From contig JACCLO010000029.1 of NCBI GenBank assembly GCA_029448655.1, positions 62,001 through 126,000 on the forward strand: 64,000 bases of DNA, given 5' to 3'. The DNA comes from Wolfiporia cocos (taxonomy: Eukaryota; Basidiomycota; Agaricomycetes; Polyporales; Phaeolaceae). Shown piece after piece: positions 35,072 to 45,020 of the stretch (positions are counted from its first letter, which is position 1; every line of letters begins with the position of its first letter). The position numbers and the translations under genes were made by a program. Below the pieces are notes generated by a model. That model saw only the letters and a program-made list of their open reading frames with translations, made no database searches and was not told the DNA's origin.

Positions 35072-36109
35072 AGAGAGGATAAAGATCACTCTCTGAACGT
35101 CGTTCTGGAATGACGTTTCGTACATCGTAAACCAGGAATTGCACTGGTTTATGAAGTTCTGCATGTCGGATCGTTCCCCGTCGAATACGTCTGGGGGATT
35201 GATCTTTATCATTGGGGGTCGGTAGTACGGGTTCGGCGCCAGAGGTTGAGGCTGCGGCGCATTCGGTGGTGGAGGTCCTCCTGGGGGTCCTCCTCCTCCT
35301 GGGTATCCTCCACCCGGGTTTCCTGGGTTTCCTCCGGGGTTCCCTGGGTTTCCTCCTCCAGGGGTTCCTCCTCCGGGGTTCGCGGGGGTTCCTCCTCCGA
35401 GTCCTCCAGGAGGGGGGGCATTCCCTCCTCCGAGTCCGAAGTTTCCTCCCAATCCTCCTCTGCTTGTACCTGCGGAGGTTCGTCCAAATAGGCCTGAAGG
35501 CCATGTTCCTGGGTTTGTCGTTCCCATTCCTCCGCTTGGGCTAGTCCAAGACGGATTTCCTCCGCTACCCATTCCGGGTGCGTTCTGTGGGGGGTTTCCA
35601 AAGAGGTCTGTTCCTCCAGCCATAGGCCCAATCCCACTCTGCGCAAAAGCAGATATAAATCCTGGAGGGTCCTGTCCTCCGGTCTGGCTGTTATCTGTTC
35701 CTGTAAAGTTTCCAGGATTTCTCCCATCATCTCCGATGCGCTCAATTCCTGCCATTCCTGTGGCGCCCGAAGGCTGATTCGTATTTCCATCGGCATCGAA
35801 GGTTCTGTTGATGGTTTCGGTTTCGTTTTCGGTCAACGTCGCGGTTGACATCGGAGGGATTTCTCCGAATCGTTCGAACGCTTCACGCGTTATTTCCCAA
35901 GCGGTCGTTCCTGCGGAGGGGTATACTTGTACCCACTTCGATGCCCTATCTTCTCTTGGAATGACAACAATTCCTCCGCGGTTACGGAAGGCTCCAATGG
36001 TGTCAGTCCACTCGTATCGGTTGAGTCTGTAGACTCCCTGAATGTCCTCGGGCAAGAGTTCAATCAGTCGTGCTGGGAATTCTGGTCCGAATATCATATG
36101 CCCTTGCAC
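35072..36109 (-). pseudogene. Gypsy-B gag N-terminal half
   Basis: Starts MQGHMIFGPEFPARLIELLPEDIQGVYRL only about 35 bp inside the 5' LTR. Between about residues 90 and 290 lies a long Gly/Pro/Asn-rich linker (repeats of GGNPGNPGG type, about 35270-35840). Then comes a gag-like helical domain, PPMIKINPPDVFDGERSDMQNFINQCNSWFTMYE, up to ILSYI where TRIM-1 enters. Gag forms the particle. The low-complexity linker is unusual and might promote phase separation. Confidence 0.75.
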
Positions 36110-36131
36110 CGTTGTAGGTGAGGGTGTGATA

Positions 36132-36142
36132 AGCTCGACCTT
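36132..36142 (-). other. Gypsy-B primer-binding site (self-priming type)
   Basis: Minus-strand AAGGTCGAGCT begins one base inside the 5' LTR. It is a perfect 11-nt complement of AGCTCGACCTT, located inside the LTR at 36468-36478 about 30 bp after the TATA, where the mRNA should start. This is the arrangement of Tf1, whose mRNA 5' end folds back as primer. No tRNA-like TGG start is present. Confidence 0.75.
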
Positions 36143-36143
36143 C

Positions 36144-36851
36144 TGTTACGGGTCGTATACCCGTTCGTATATTCGAGTCGTGAATATAGATCGTTCTTCT
36201 GCACGTAGGCGCGTTGCCGTATGCAAGGCAAATACTCGTTAGATGCCTTCGGGTCCTAAGTGAAGTCCTTAGGAGATCGGTTAATATCCAATACGCGTTA
36301 GAGGATATAATCTGTTCAAATGCGAGTCGAATAGAATATAAGACTCGCCTAAGTCCGAGAAGTCAGTGTGCACTTCAAGGACTTAGTCGTTCGGTTGCTC
36401 GAGCGAGAAATACTGAGTGTAGTTTCCTACGTTTGAGAACGAGTATAAGACTTCTTGTTTATACAACAAGGTCGAGCTGAAGAGCCTCGACGGTAAGTAC
36501 ACGGGTTTATATACTACGCTAGGTTTTAGGGGTCAAGTCCGTCCCAGATGTCACAGATACTATCTACGCTATAGTACCAAACGTTTGATAAGTATGTAGT
36601 GATATATCTACGAACGATATATAGGTATGATGGTGGTTGAACAACATCTATCAGATAATAAACGATGAAGGTTAAAAGGTGGCAGAGTTGGATCTGCCAA
36701 AGGTGAAACGCGCCCTACATGCTAATACAACTGGGGATGCGCCCAGTAGAGTCACGAGTAGCCAGGGGGTTGGTTGCGCAACAAGTCCCTGTATCGTATT
36801 CGCCCGGTGGTGAGTTCTGTCGATATTCGAAAAATCAAAATAACCGTAACA
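36144..36851 (-). repeat. Gypsy-B 5' LTR
   Basis: 708-bp LTR ending tgttacgg/ccgtaaca, followed by the TSD ctccc. On the minus strand it carries the promoter used by the element. It differs from the 3' LTR at many positions. Confidence 0.92.
36468..36514 (-). promoter_or_regulatory. Gypsy-B core promoter and predicted transcript start
   Basis: Minus-strand TATA (GTATATAA, about 36507-36516) lies about 30 bp before AGCTCGACCTTG, the predicted mRNA 5' end at 36478. An inverted repeat GTCGAG...CTCGAC (36471-36491) straddles the start. The start is inferred from the PBS complement and was not mapped. Confidence 0.6.
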
Positions 36852-36899
36852 CTCCCCAACCTGAGTTGCCCGAGAAAATAGCCACGGACTGAAGTGGAT

Positions 36900-38648
36900 T
36901 AGTGATGTGCCAGGCCCAGCCCAGCTCAAAAGCCCCGGCTTCGGCCCGGCTTGGATGGCCCATGGCTTTTCAAAACCTCAGGCCAGGCCCTCATTGACAG
37001 CTCACGGCTTGGCCCGGCCTAGGTCCCAGCTTGGCCGCGGCCTACCACTGCTAAGATAATCGTCACTTTAGCTTCAGAGCTTGAGATTCACCTTTGCCAA
37101 ACCTTTCCCAGATGAAATAGAACCTTTAATCCTCCGATCTATAGTAGGATTAAGCATGAAATAATCATTCACTAGCGCAGCATTCAGTAGCGTGCCTGCC
37201 ATATGGGGGATCATATAGGCGCCCAAAAGTGAGTGGCAGGCTTCAACGTTGAGGACTTGACTTTTCTGTAGTTTTAAATAAACAAGATAGGTGCACAATG
37301 ATTGAGTTGAGCATATAACTGGCCTGTATGGGCTTATATTGTGCCTGCCAGATATTGTAGCCATTAAGATCCCTAGGCCAGGGCTCAACAGCTTGGCCTG
37401 GCCTGGCCTGTATCTCAGGCCGGGCCCTGGGCCGTCTCTGTCACAAGCCAATTTCCAAGCCTAGTAGAACATCCTAGGTTGACACCCCACTCACGCCTCT
37501 TGCACGCTAAAGCACTCCATCCAAGCCCAGCTGGATACGTACGGCAATGCTAGTAGAAGCCCTCCGATACACAAGTCACTACGGGCACTAGCAGACCACC
37601 AGCAGTCCGAACCTTACACCAGTCCCAGTCCCCGGCAGTCAGTACAATACTGCCTAGTCCATACAACCTAGTCATGGGCCACCTCTAGGAACCACCAGCG
37701 TGGCTAGCACAGCAGTAACCCCAAGACAATCCAGGTTACCAGCCATCGCACATACACTACACACTAACTAGAGGAATGACCTATATTATGCACGTGACCT
37801 AAACACTACGCCCAATGTCTCACATCTCTTACACCACAGACACTCGCCATTACTGGCATAGACATTCCCCATTACAGGCAGGCCCCGACCTGTATAGACT
37901 TCTGCCCGTGGGATGGCAGCAATCCCATACAAGCACTAGACCTATGCACCTACAGTCTACGAGTCTACGCCCTACGCCTTCCCTTCAGTACCGCAACCTC
38001 TGGGAACCCGGGCCGTGAACGATCGACCCTCAGTACCGTAACCTCGGGAACCTAGGCCACCAAAAGCACCTTCAGACCACATCTTGTCAAACCACGCCAT
38101 TGGAATGGTGCACCCCCTGCCTGGGATGGCAGCACATGACCTATGAGGAGCACTGGTCGTTATACCCTGATCGACGAAAACCACCGATCATTACACCCGA
38201 TCGAAGCACTGATCACCACCGCCATTACTGGTATCACCCGATCGACAAGAACCACTGATCGTAACCCGATCGATTGGCAACCCCCCTGATCCAATCCCAT
38301 CACACTACGTTGCTATGGACATCTCGCTACGTACCAGTGCTCCAATGCCATTACCGGCCCCATAGCTTAGACCAATTGTATACCAGCAAGTAGATGACCC
38401 CATAGTCACGCGAGCCCCCACATGTACAAACAGTAGTAATATATAAGCCAGACAGTCTCGAGCATAAACCTCAGACTTGTCTTGGCCTCTTCTGGCTAGT
38501 AGTCCCAAATCAGGAAGGCACCTTTGTGTGAGCCCCCTTCCCCTGGTTGAGTGCTAGTTAGTAGCGTGTGTCAGTCTCAAGCCGTGCTGTAAAGCCCAGC
38601 TTGGCCCGGCCCAGCTCATGGCCCAAAGCTGGGCCTGGCACATCACTA
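36900..38648. mobile_element. hAT-type non-autonomous element 1 (with nested solo LTR)
   Basis: Terminal inverted repeats TAGTGATGTGCCAGGCCCAG...CTGGGCCTGGCACATCACTA and a perfect 8-bp TSD aagtggat (36892-36899, 38649-38656) fit the hAT superfamily. Without the 1135-bp LTR inserted at 37439 it is about 610 bp, matching the copy at 40788-41413. The ends are rich in GGCCTGGCCC-type runs. No transposase ORF is present. Confidence 0.85.
37439..38573 (+). mobile_element. Solo LTR, 1135 bp, TSD gtctc, inside hAT element 1
   Basis: Begins tgtcacaagccaatttcc and ends gtagcgtgtgtca. The perfect 5-bp TSD gtctc (37434-37438, 38574-38578) marks insertion into the hAT element. A TATA (tatataagcc) near 38439 is followed by a gtctcgag...cctcagac inverted repeat. 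The interior has repeated gatcgac/cccgatcg motifs at about 38160-38280. Confidence 0.9.
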
Positions 38649-38656
38649 AAGTGGAT

Positions 38657-39002
38657 GGGATGAAGGGTTAAGAAATCAAGAGCTGCTGATGGCAACGTGA
38701 GTATACGATTCCAATACAAGTCTTTGTCGATCAATCTGGGGATCCCTAGTCCTTTGACAAAACTCTCCAAAACCATGAAAGAGAAATTGTCCTGGCCATT
38801 CAGGATGACCTGGTTGGAATACAAGGGGCAGAGGAGTTGATAGAAAAACCTCAATATGAACACATGTTCAGTGATGTAATTGAAGCGGCATGACATGACA
38901 GCAGAGGCATGATTGAAGTGATAAATATGAGTGAAGCTGCCCTGGCCATGTCATGGAGGGCATAAGCATACTGGGTGCCATGAGCAGAGAGGAGGTTGAG
39001 AG
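38657..39002 (-). pseudogene. Unidentified minus-strand ORF cut by two insertions
   Basis: Minus reading NYITEHVFILRFFYQLLCPLYSNQVILNGQDNF...LESFVKGLGIPRLIDKDLYWN...SAALDFLTLHPIHF looks clearly coding. It is broken by the solo LTR at 39003 on one side and hAT element 1 on the other. After the hAT it may continue as FSPWLFSRATQVG (36857-36899) up to the Gypsy-B site. I recognise no family. It shows the target locus was itself transcribed or transposon-derived. Confidence 0.4.
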
Positions 39003-39367
39003 TGTCACAGACTGCCTCGGGTAAGGCTCTTATAGATATCACATGACTTGTTATTGTTTGTCTTAGGTTTGATAAGGTTTAGCTAGAATTCCCTGATACC
39101 TTAACAGTCATGCGCCCATACTTACAGTAGTGCCACCCATGTGACTCACCTTAGGTAGTGCACAGGCCACCTCTTTAGGGTAGACACAGTGTGTCCCCCT
39201 GTATGTACATATAGCGCGAGCTGAGGTCTTACAACCTCAGTTCTACTATTCTTGGCAACCAGGTCAATCCTCACTACCTCTGCGTGTGCGCCCGCCTGCG
39301 TCTTGGCAACACTACTATTCTATACTCGCTAGTCTGTGGTGCAAGACTGCACATACCGCTGTTGTCA
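39003..39367 (+). mobile_element. Solo LTR, 365 bp
   Basis: Starts tgtcacagactgcc and ends cgctgttgtca. U3 has cacatgact and gcacaggcc...tttagggtagac. TATA-like gtacatata at about 39205 is followed by the inverted repeat CTGAGGT-CTTACA-ACCTCAG (39221-39240) and ttctactattcttggc. Flanks gagag and gaaaa match only 3 of 5, so the TSD is decayed or absent. Confidence 0.75.
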
Positions 39368-40787
39368 GAAAAATATTTTCTCTCGGGTTCTCCGGGCAGG
39401 TCTGGATGTGCCGAGATAGGCGAGGTGTTCGAGGGGTTGATGTCGAGTAGTTTTACCGGTTGAACGTAGCCTGTAGCGATTTAGAACTGCGGCGGTGCGT
39501 CGAATAAAGTGGAAATAATAGACATTGACTCGAAAATGTTTGTGACCGATTTCCTAAGTCCTAAGCGTACGCCTCGAGCGCAGCCCTTCGTCTGACTTCG
39601 TCTGGGTGGAATTCGATGATTTGCTCGTATCTACACATCGCCTAAATACATGGAGAGCCACGAAATTTTCTACAACATTTTAAGTGTCCTAAAATTTCGA
39701 GTGTGCACCCTACAAGCTAGACAATCCAGAGACGAACCCTGAGATGGTGAAGACTGTCCTGAAACACAAGCAAATTATTTTATGAGACCGATCACCTGTA
39801 GATCTAGGGTGGTGCACCGAGGTTGGAGAGAAAAGACATGGAAAAAGCTATAGGAAGGCAGTTGGGGTTGGGCCAGACCTGGCTAGGCTAGAGAGCCTAG
39901 GGAAGCGTCAGATGGCACCTGTTTTGACTGGATGAGCAGCCAGATAGTGCCCGCAGGGCTTTTGCGACATTTCAGATTGTGCATGAGCCAGCGAAGGTTC
40001 ACTGTACGAGTATGATCGAGGCCGATCATGATCGGTCAAGCTGTGGCTGAACTACCTCAGATGGGCATTCTGCCTACCAGCTGGCTTTCTGTGGTGTGTT
40101 CTGTGTCGTTTTGGTGTGTGTTTGATCGTGCCCTGGTATTCTTACATGTGTCTAAAGTCTATGGCACATTTATATTGCAGCCGCAGCCACGCGCGAGCTG
40201 GAACGGCCAAAGACAATCGAGGCAGGGCACCGGCCGTGCGGGCCGTCTGGTCCCTTGGGGACACCTGTTCCTGGCCGTGCATGGCATCCCGTGCATGGTC
40301 CAGGAGCGCCATCCCTTCAGATATGAAGCTTATTGAGGAGGAGCTGGACTATAGGTATCAAGTTGCTGAGGATGAAGTGGACGAGCAGTGTGAAGATGAA
40401 GAGGGAAACAGGGCAGAAAATTATAAAGACAAGGATGGGGATTTGGGTCTGGATGAGGACAGAGTTGACAATCTGGATGACCTGCTCAGCAAGAATGGCT
40501 TTGCACCACTTTGAGCAATATACACAGCTTCTCAGATGTGCTCAGATTTTTGTAGTTTGAGCATTCTCAACATCATGTATACCACTTATTTTGTACATTG
40601 TGATTCTACATGATGGTTCTGAGGCCTCTAGGTGTGCACCACATTGTGTGGCATATGCCACAGGCTATAGTATATCCACATAGGTAAGCTGCAACAGCAC
40701 TTTGCAATTCATATGCCAGCCTGACTACCAAACAACAATTCTATACCAGTCTGATGATTAGTTTCCCAGTCACACATTGAATTTGAC
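39368..40787 (+). other. Unresolved region with an acidic C-terminal coding fragment
   Basis: A plus frame at about 40300-40514 reads MKLIEEELDYRYQVAEDEVDEQCEDEEGN...LDEDRVDNLDDLLSKNGFAPL, a strongly acidic tail like those ending some fungal transposon proteins. An upstream frame (40028-40336) is in another phase. Nothing else is recognised in 39368-40027. The 40515-40787 part is AT-rich spacer. Confidence 0.35.
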
Positions 40788-41413
40788 TAGTGATGTGCAG
40801 GCCCAGCCCAGCCCAAAAGCCCTGGCTTTGATGGCCCACCGCTTTTCAAAACCTCAGGCCGGGCCCTCACTGACAGCTCACAGCTTGGCCCAGCCTGGGC
40901 CAGGGCCAAGCTGGGGCCTACCACTGCTAGGATAGTCATCACTATAGCCTTGAAAGTTTGAAATACACCATTTTCAATTGTTCCTTGATGAAAAGGAACA
41001 TTGAGGCCTACAAATTATAGTGGTATTAAGTGTCAAAATAACCTTCCACCAGCATGGCATTCAGTAGTGCACCTGCCATATGGGGTATTGTATAGGTGCC
41101 CAATGGTGAGTGGCAGGCTTCAACATTAAGGACATGACTTATTGGCTTTTTATGTAGTCTGAAATGAACAGCATATAATACTATAGTTTAGTTAAGCATA
41201 CTACTATCCTGTACAATCTTATATTGTAGTTGCCAGACATTGTAGCCATTAAGGTCACCAGGCTGGGGCTCAACAGCTCAGCCTGGCTCAGCCTGAGATA
41301 CAAGCTGGGCCCTGGGCCATCTCAAGCCATGTTGTAAAGCCTAGCTCACCCCAGCCCAAGTAGGGCTTGGCCCAGCTTGGCTCTGGCCTCAAGCCAGGCC
41401 TGGCACATCACCT
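40788..41413. mobile_element. hAT-type non-autonomous element 2
   Basis: 626-bp copy of the hAT element 1 core, with the same TAGTGATGTGC terminus, the same internal blocks (for example attcagtag...gcctgccatatgggg) and a near-perfect 8-bp TSD (aatttgac at 40780-40787, agtttgac at 41414-41421). It differs from copy 1 at many positions, so both are old. Confidence 0.8.
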
Positions 41414-41671
41414 AGTTTGACTGACATTGATAAGATACCTTCAGAGTGGCGATTGAATGCTACTCTGCTGTTGATATTATCAGCACTTATCTACAGAGAT
41501 CAGATCCTTCCTTGATTGGCAAGTACCTCCAGCACTGCTCCAGCACTGGTAAGTCATCTCTGTCAGGAATTAGAACCAGTTGTAATCACTTCAAATCAGT
41601 TCACACCTCATACAGTTCAATCCAAAGACAAACCAGTTCTACCCAAATCCTATAACCACCCCACATTAATG

Positions 41672-42290
41672 TGTCACAAGAAATTGTGGCGTCATTTTCC
41701 CCATTTTTCCATGTTTTTATGCCAAAATGCTGGTTTTTAGCCGCTCGTAGGACAGCACGTGCATAGGTAGATAAATGCTTTATCTTATCTAGCTACATCA
41801 CGGTCTTTCGTCATCACTAGGTAACAACGTCACCTTGTATTGTAGCACATGACTTGACTGCACACAGACCACACCTTTAGGGCAAGGCAGTTAGGTAGTT
41901 AGGGAGTTGCTGCATGTATATATACTTGGTGACGTCTGAGGTACTCCTCAGACTTAGTATCTCAGCCTAGGGGGTGTGTCCCCTGGCAACCTCTCAAAAC
42001 CCTCTGCTGCCTGGCTTGAGTGTAACAGCGAACTGCATTAGCAACAAGCCCGCTGCTCTCTCCTTGAGGGTGGGGGCCTCTTTCAATATTATTCTTGCTT
42101 CACTCTCTGCTCGCTAGTCTGGGGGCATTGTGGTACACTCATGGGTTGTGACCTCAGGCATTCGGTGAGGCATCTCAATAGATGCAGCCTCCTGTTCTCC
42201 CCTTACGAGGATGGGGGCCCTGTAGGGCGGATATATAGGATATATAGGGGTTCCCCCGCTTAGGCAGGTAGCATGGTGGTTACCGTGTCA
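41672..42290 (+). mobile_element. LTR, 619 bp, family D
   Basis: Starts tgtcacaagaaattgtgg and ends ggttaccgtgtca. It is clearly homologous to 59844-60446 (cataggtagataa, cctagggggtgtgtcccctgg, ctagtctgggggcat). TATA tgtatatatac at about 41915 is followed by a perfect 8-bp inverted repeat GTCTGAGG-TACT-CCTCAGAC (41934-41953). Flanks (taatg, tatca) do not match, so it may be one end of a damaged element or have lost its TSD. No self-primer follows. Confidence 0.8.
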
Positions 42291-42395
42291 TATCACAACA
42301 TCTCAGAAGCCCAAGAAACTGTTCTAATACTCCCAACAAAACAAAGCTACCACAAGGCAATATCTAAACATAAGGTTTATCAAATTCCTGATCTA

Positions 42396-42773
42396 TGTCA
42401 CAGATCTGGGACATTCTACGAATTTTTCTATATTTTTACCTATTTTTCTGGCATTTCTACGAGCTTATTTACACTTACACTTGTAACCGCCCATAGACAC
42501 GTCCATGTACACAAACAACACATACATAACATGCATGTCCAAACTAGTTACTCAGCGGACTAGTTCTCCGAAGTCACACCCCTTAGTAATATCCCAATAC
42601 CAGGCTATGTCACTAGGGATGACATGGAATACCGTGTGTATCATGCAATGGGGAATACCCCCCTAATATAACCCTATACTCCTGATGAGGAGGAGCAGGC
42701 TATGTCCTGCCTATAAGATGCAGGTCACCATGCATGTCATAAGTCTCAGTGGTCGAGTATGACACGGATAACT
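42396..42773 (+). mobile_element. Partial LTR, 5' part, truncated at TRIM-2
   Basis: Starts tgtcacagatctgggacatt and is homologous to the solo LTR at 24370-25069 (shared ctcagcggactag and atatcccaataccaggctatgtca). It stops where TRIM-2 begins and has no matching downstream half next to it. Confidence 0.75.
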
Positions 42774-43426
42774 TATCACAAGACGCGCTGCGGACCCAAT
42801 GCAACGTGCTTATGAGTGGCATAATAGCCACTCCCCCAAAAGGGCTACGATAACAGCTCATGCTGCTATCGAGGGTCCAGCTATATCTGCAGTTCATATT
42901 CCCACGCTCGGCGCCTATTAGACACTCTATGGTGTAGGCCATGTATGCCGGCGCCACGTACGGGTAATGTACCCTAGTTATTGCTCCGTAACGTCTATGA
43001 TATTATGCTTTCGCATTATCTGTGACATTACCCCCACTTCAAGGATTAACCGTCTCTGGTTAAGGAGATAACTTAGGCTGCATCAAGCCGCCCCCGGTAC
43101 TAAGTATCACTTCTACTATGCTTTGTCATTGTGCCTGGTGAAGGGTACCCCCAATCCCTTATACCATTTGGCTTATGACGTGTGTGCCAACCTCTTGAAG
43201 GCCCGACTTACACCCTGGATTTTGGGTGCGGGTTAAGGCTATTTAATAGTAGTTTTTACCACGCAAGCTTTGACCAATCTTATCCCCTGATACCTTACGG
43301 TTATAGAGGGGCCCCATGATACAGGGGGTCACGTGGTGGGTACTTTTCCCTCAGCCGCCAGTGGTTCGGAAGCGCCCCAGGCAGTGGAAATATTTGCCAC
43401 CACCCAGGTTCGAACCGGCGACCGGG

Positions 43427-43437
43427 TGAGCTGTTAT
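43427..43437 (-). other. TRIM-2 primer-binding site (self-priming type)
   Basis: Minus-strand ATAACAGCTCA lies two bases from the 5' LTR. It is the perfect 11-nt complement of TGAGCTGTTAT within the LTR (43516-43526), about 25-30 bp after a TATA-like gatatagc (43547-43554). The same 11-mer is in TRIM-1 at 34801-34811. Confidence 0.65.
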
Positions 43438-43513
43438 TATATCACAAGACGCGCTGCGGACCCAATGCAACGTGCTTATGAGTGGCATAATAGCCACTCC
43501 CCCAAAAGGGCTA

Positions 43514-43554
43514 CGATAACAGCTCATGCTGCTATCGAGGGTCCAGCTATATCT
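43514..43554 (-). promoter_or_regulatory. TRIM core promoter with inverted repeat at the start site
   Basis: Inverted repeat cgataacagc-tcat-gctgctatcg (43514-43537, one mismatch) spans the predicted transcript start. In the degenerate LTR at 57945 the arms read gataacagc...gctgttatc, perfectly paired, a compensating difference. Confidence 0.5.
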
Positions 43555-43693
43555 GCAGTTCATATTCCCACGCTCGGCGCCTATTAGACACTCTATGGTG
43601 TAGGCCATGTATGCCGGCGCCACGTACGGGTAATGTACCCTAGTTATTGCTCCGTAACGTCTATGATATTATGCTTTCGCATTATCTGTGACA

Positions 43694-44085
43694 CATGCAA
43701 GAGCTGCGGCCGGAAGGACTGCACAAACATGGAGGGGTGATGCAATTGGAGGGTGCCAGCATCCAAGGTGGACAATAAGGGGGCTCAGAAATCTACTAGC
43801 GGCAACCCCCCCACACCTCATGGCAAAGGTCACATGGTCCAGGTCACCACAACAGAGATGTGGATCCCAGATGACAGTGACAACTCCATGGGCAACTCCA
43901 CCGCCCATTCATCCGTGCGCATCACGGAGGTAGAGGAACCACTGGCCAGTACACCGGCTCCATCAACAGCCCCAATTGGTCAGCCACCGAATTGGGGCAC
44001 TACCATTATCCCATGGCATTCAGTTGCCCAGAAAACTCCTGACCATCCAGCTAGCGAGTCGAATTTTCGCCTTCAGCACATGTGA
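43694..44085 (+). pseudogene. Gypsy-A gag C-terminus
   Basis: Begins inside a Cys-rich motif, CKSCGRKDCTNMEG, probably the remnant of the gag zinc finger. It continues after a TGA as VPASKVDNKGAQK...MVQVTTTEMWIPDDSDNS...IGQPPNWGTTIIPWHSV. The frame differs from the protease frame that follows. Upstream gag is absent. Confidence 0.6.
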
Positions 44086-45020
44086 ATCCTTGCCTATGTG
44101 TGCTGTGTACTAGTATAGTTGCCTGTACTGCTGACCTGCTTGTAAAAAATTGTGAAAATTTATATCACTATTACAAGAATCATGCATGTGATAAGTCCCG
44201 ATCTTTCCAGATCTGGGTTGACTTGTGGGTCTATGGTCAGAAAGTGCAAGGCTTGGCTTTAATCGATAGTGGAGCAACGTTATCAGTCATCAACTCAGAC
44301 TTTGTTGACAAACATCGTCTAGTCACCCACGATAAGAAAGACCCTTTTTGGATTCATAATGCAGATGGATCATACAACAAAAATGGTCTCATCAATAAGT
44401 CAGTTAAAGGATTCATGCAACATGGCGAGCACAAGGAAAAGGTATTCCTTACCATCATGAAAATCCACAACCACGACCTTATCCTAGGATATGACTGGTT
44501 AATTAAACATAACCCCACTATGGACTGGAACTCTGGCAGTCTGGTATATCGATGTGGGTCTTCATGCCCAGAAGCCTCAGAATCGTCCCCTGATTCGGAA
44601 GAAGTTGCACCCGATGACGAAGAGGACAATAATAACATCAGCAACATTTGGGATTCTGCGCTAGACACGATTGGAGATGGAAACCCTGATGATCCATTTA
44701 TCAAGTGGATCGGTACCCTGTCCAATGAGGAATTGGGACTCCTCATGGGAATGGTAGGAGAAATCCACCAGAACAGACCAGAAGCTGCAACCGAAAAATG
44801 GAAGCAGCTTGTGCCTAAGGAATATTGGGAATTCGGCCCAATGGTATTTTCGCAAAAAGCATCCGAAAGGATGCCAACACGTAAGCCATATGATCATGCC
44901 ATCAATTTAATCGAAGGCACTCCATTGCCAACACTGGCCAAACCATATTCCCTCTTGCCAAAGGAAGAAAATTCCCTCCGTGACTGGATCGCTGAAGAAA
45001 AGCGAAAAGGCTACATCTGA
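44086..45020 (+). pseudogene. Gypsy-A protease and linker to RT
   Basis: Retropepsin-type protease with intact LALIDSGATLSVIN (active Asp codon at 44265-44267) and DLILGYDWLIKHNPTMDW. An acidic linker (SSPDSEEVAPDDEEDNNN) and the RT N-terminus (KPYDHAINLIEGTPLPTLAKPYSLLPKEE...EKRKGYI) follow. The frame ends in TGA at 45018-45020 where Arg (CGA) is expected. The next ORF continues in the same frame. Confidence 0.88.

Larger units (their letters stand above)
27447..36851 (-). mobile_element. Gypsy-B: full-length chromodomain Ty3/Gypsy element, inactive
   Basis: A 9.4-kb element with LTRs of 707 and 708 bp (tgttacgg...ccgtaaca) and a perfect 5-bp TSD ctccc (27442-27446, 36852-36856). Read on the minus strand the order is 5' LTR, PBS, gag with zinc knuckle, protease, dUTPase, RT/RNase H, integrase, chromodomain, an extra ORF with another zinc knuckle, purine-rich tract, 3' LTR. 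The LTRs differ at roughly one base in ten over the first 140 bp compared by eye, so the insertion is old. It carries CGA-to-TGA stops, frameshifts, a mutated protease active site and a TRIM in gag. The self-complementary PBS and chromodomain suggest the Tf1/sushi side of the chromoviruses. Confidence 0.92.
42774..43693 (-). mobile_element. TRIM-2: second copy, flanks unmatched
   Basis: 920 bp with 254-bp LTRs (42774-43027, 43440-43693) and a 412-bp internal region, nearly identical to TRIM-1. The 5-bp flanks are taact on the left and catgc on the right and do not match. The left neighbour is a partial LTR and the right is Gypsy-A gag, which lacks its 5' part. This fits recombination between two TRIM copies, with loss of the DNA between them. 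Confidence 0.88.

Noticed and set aside
38998..39372. gagag/gaaaa as a target duplication for the 365-bp LTR
   Set aside because: Only three of five bases match. Two G-to-A changes could explain it but cannot be shown.
41667..42295. LTR 41672-42290 as the 5' LTR of a full element
   Set aside because: No primer-binding site complementary to its start region follows, no coding region with a matching 3' LTR was found, and the flanks do not duplicate.
43405..43425. ggttcgaacc in TRIM-2, resembling a tRNA T-loop or pol III B box
   Set aside because: No matching A box, acceptor stem or anticodon arm can be folded on either strand, and TRIM-1 has a disrupted version (ggtcgaaacc). Probably coincidental or a very old tRNA remnant.
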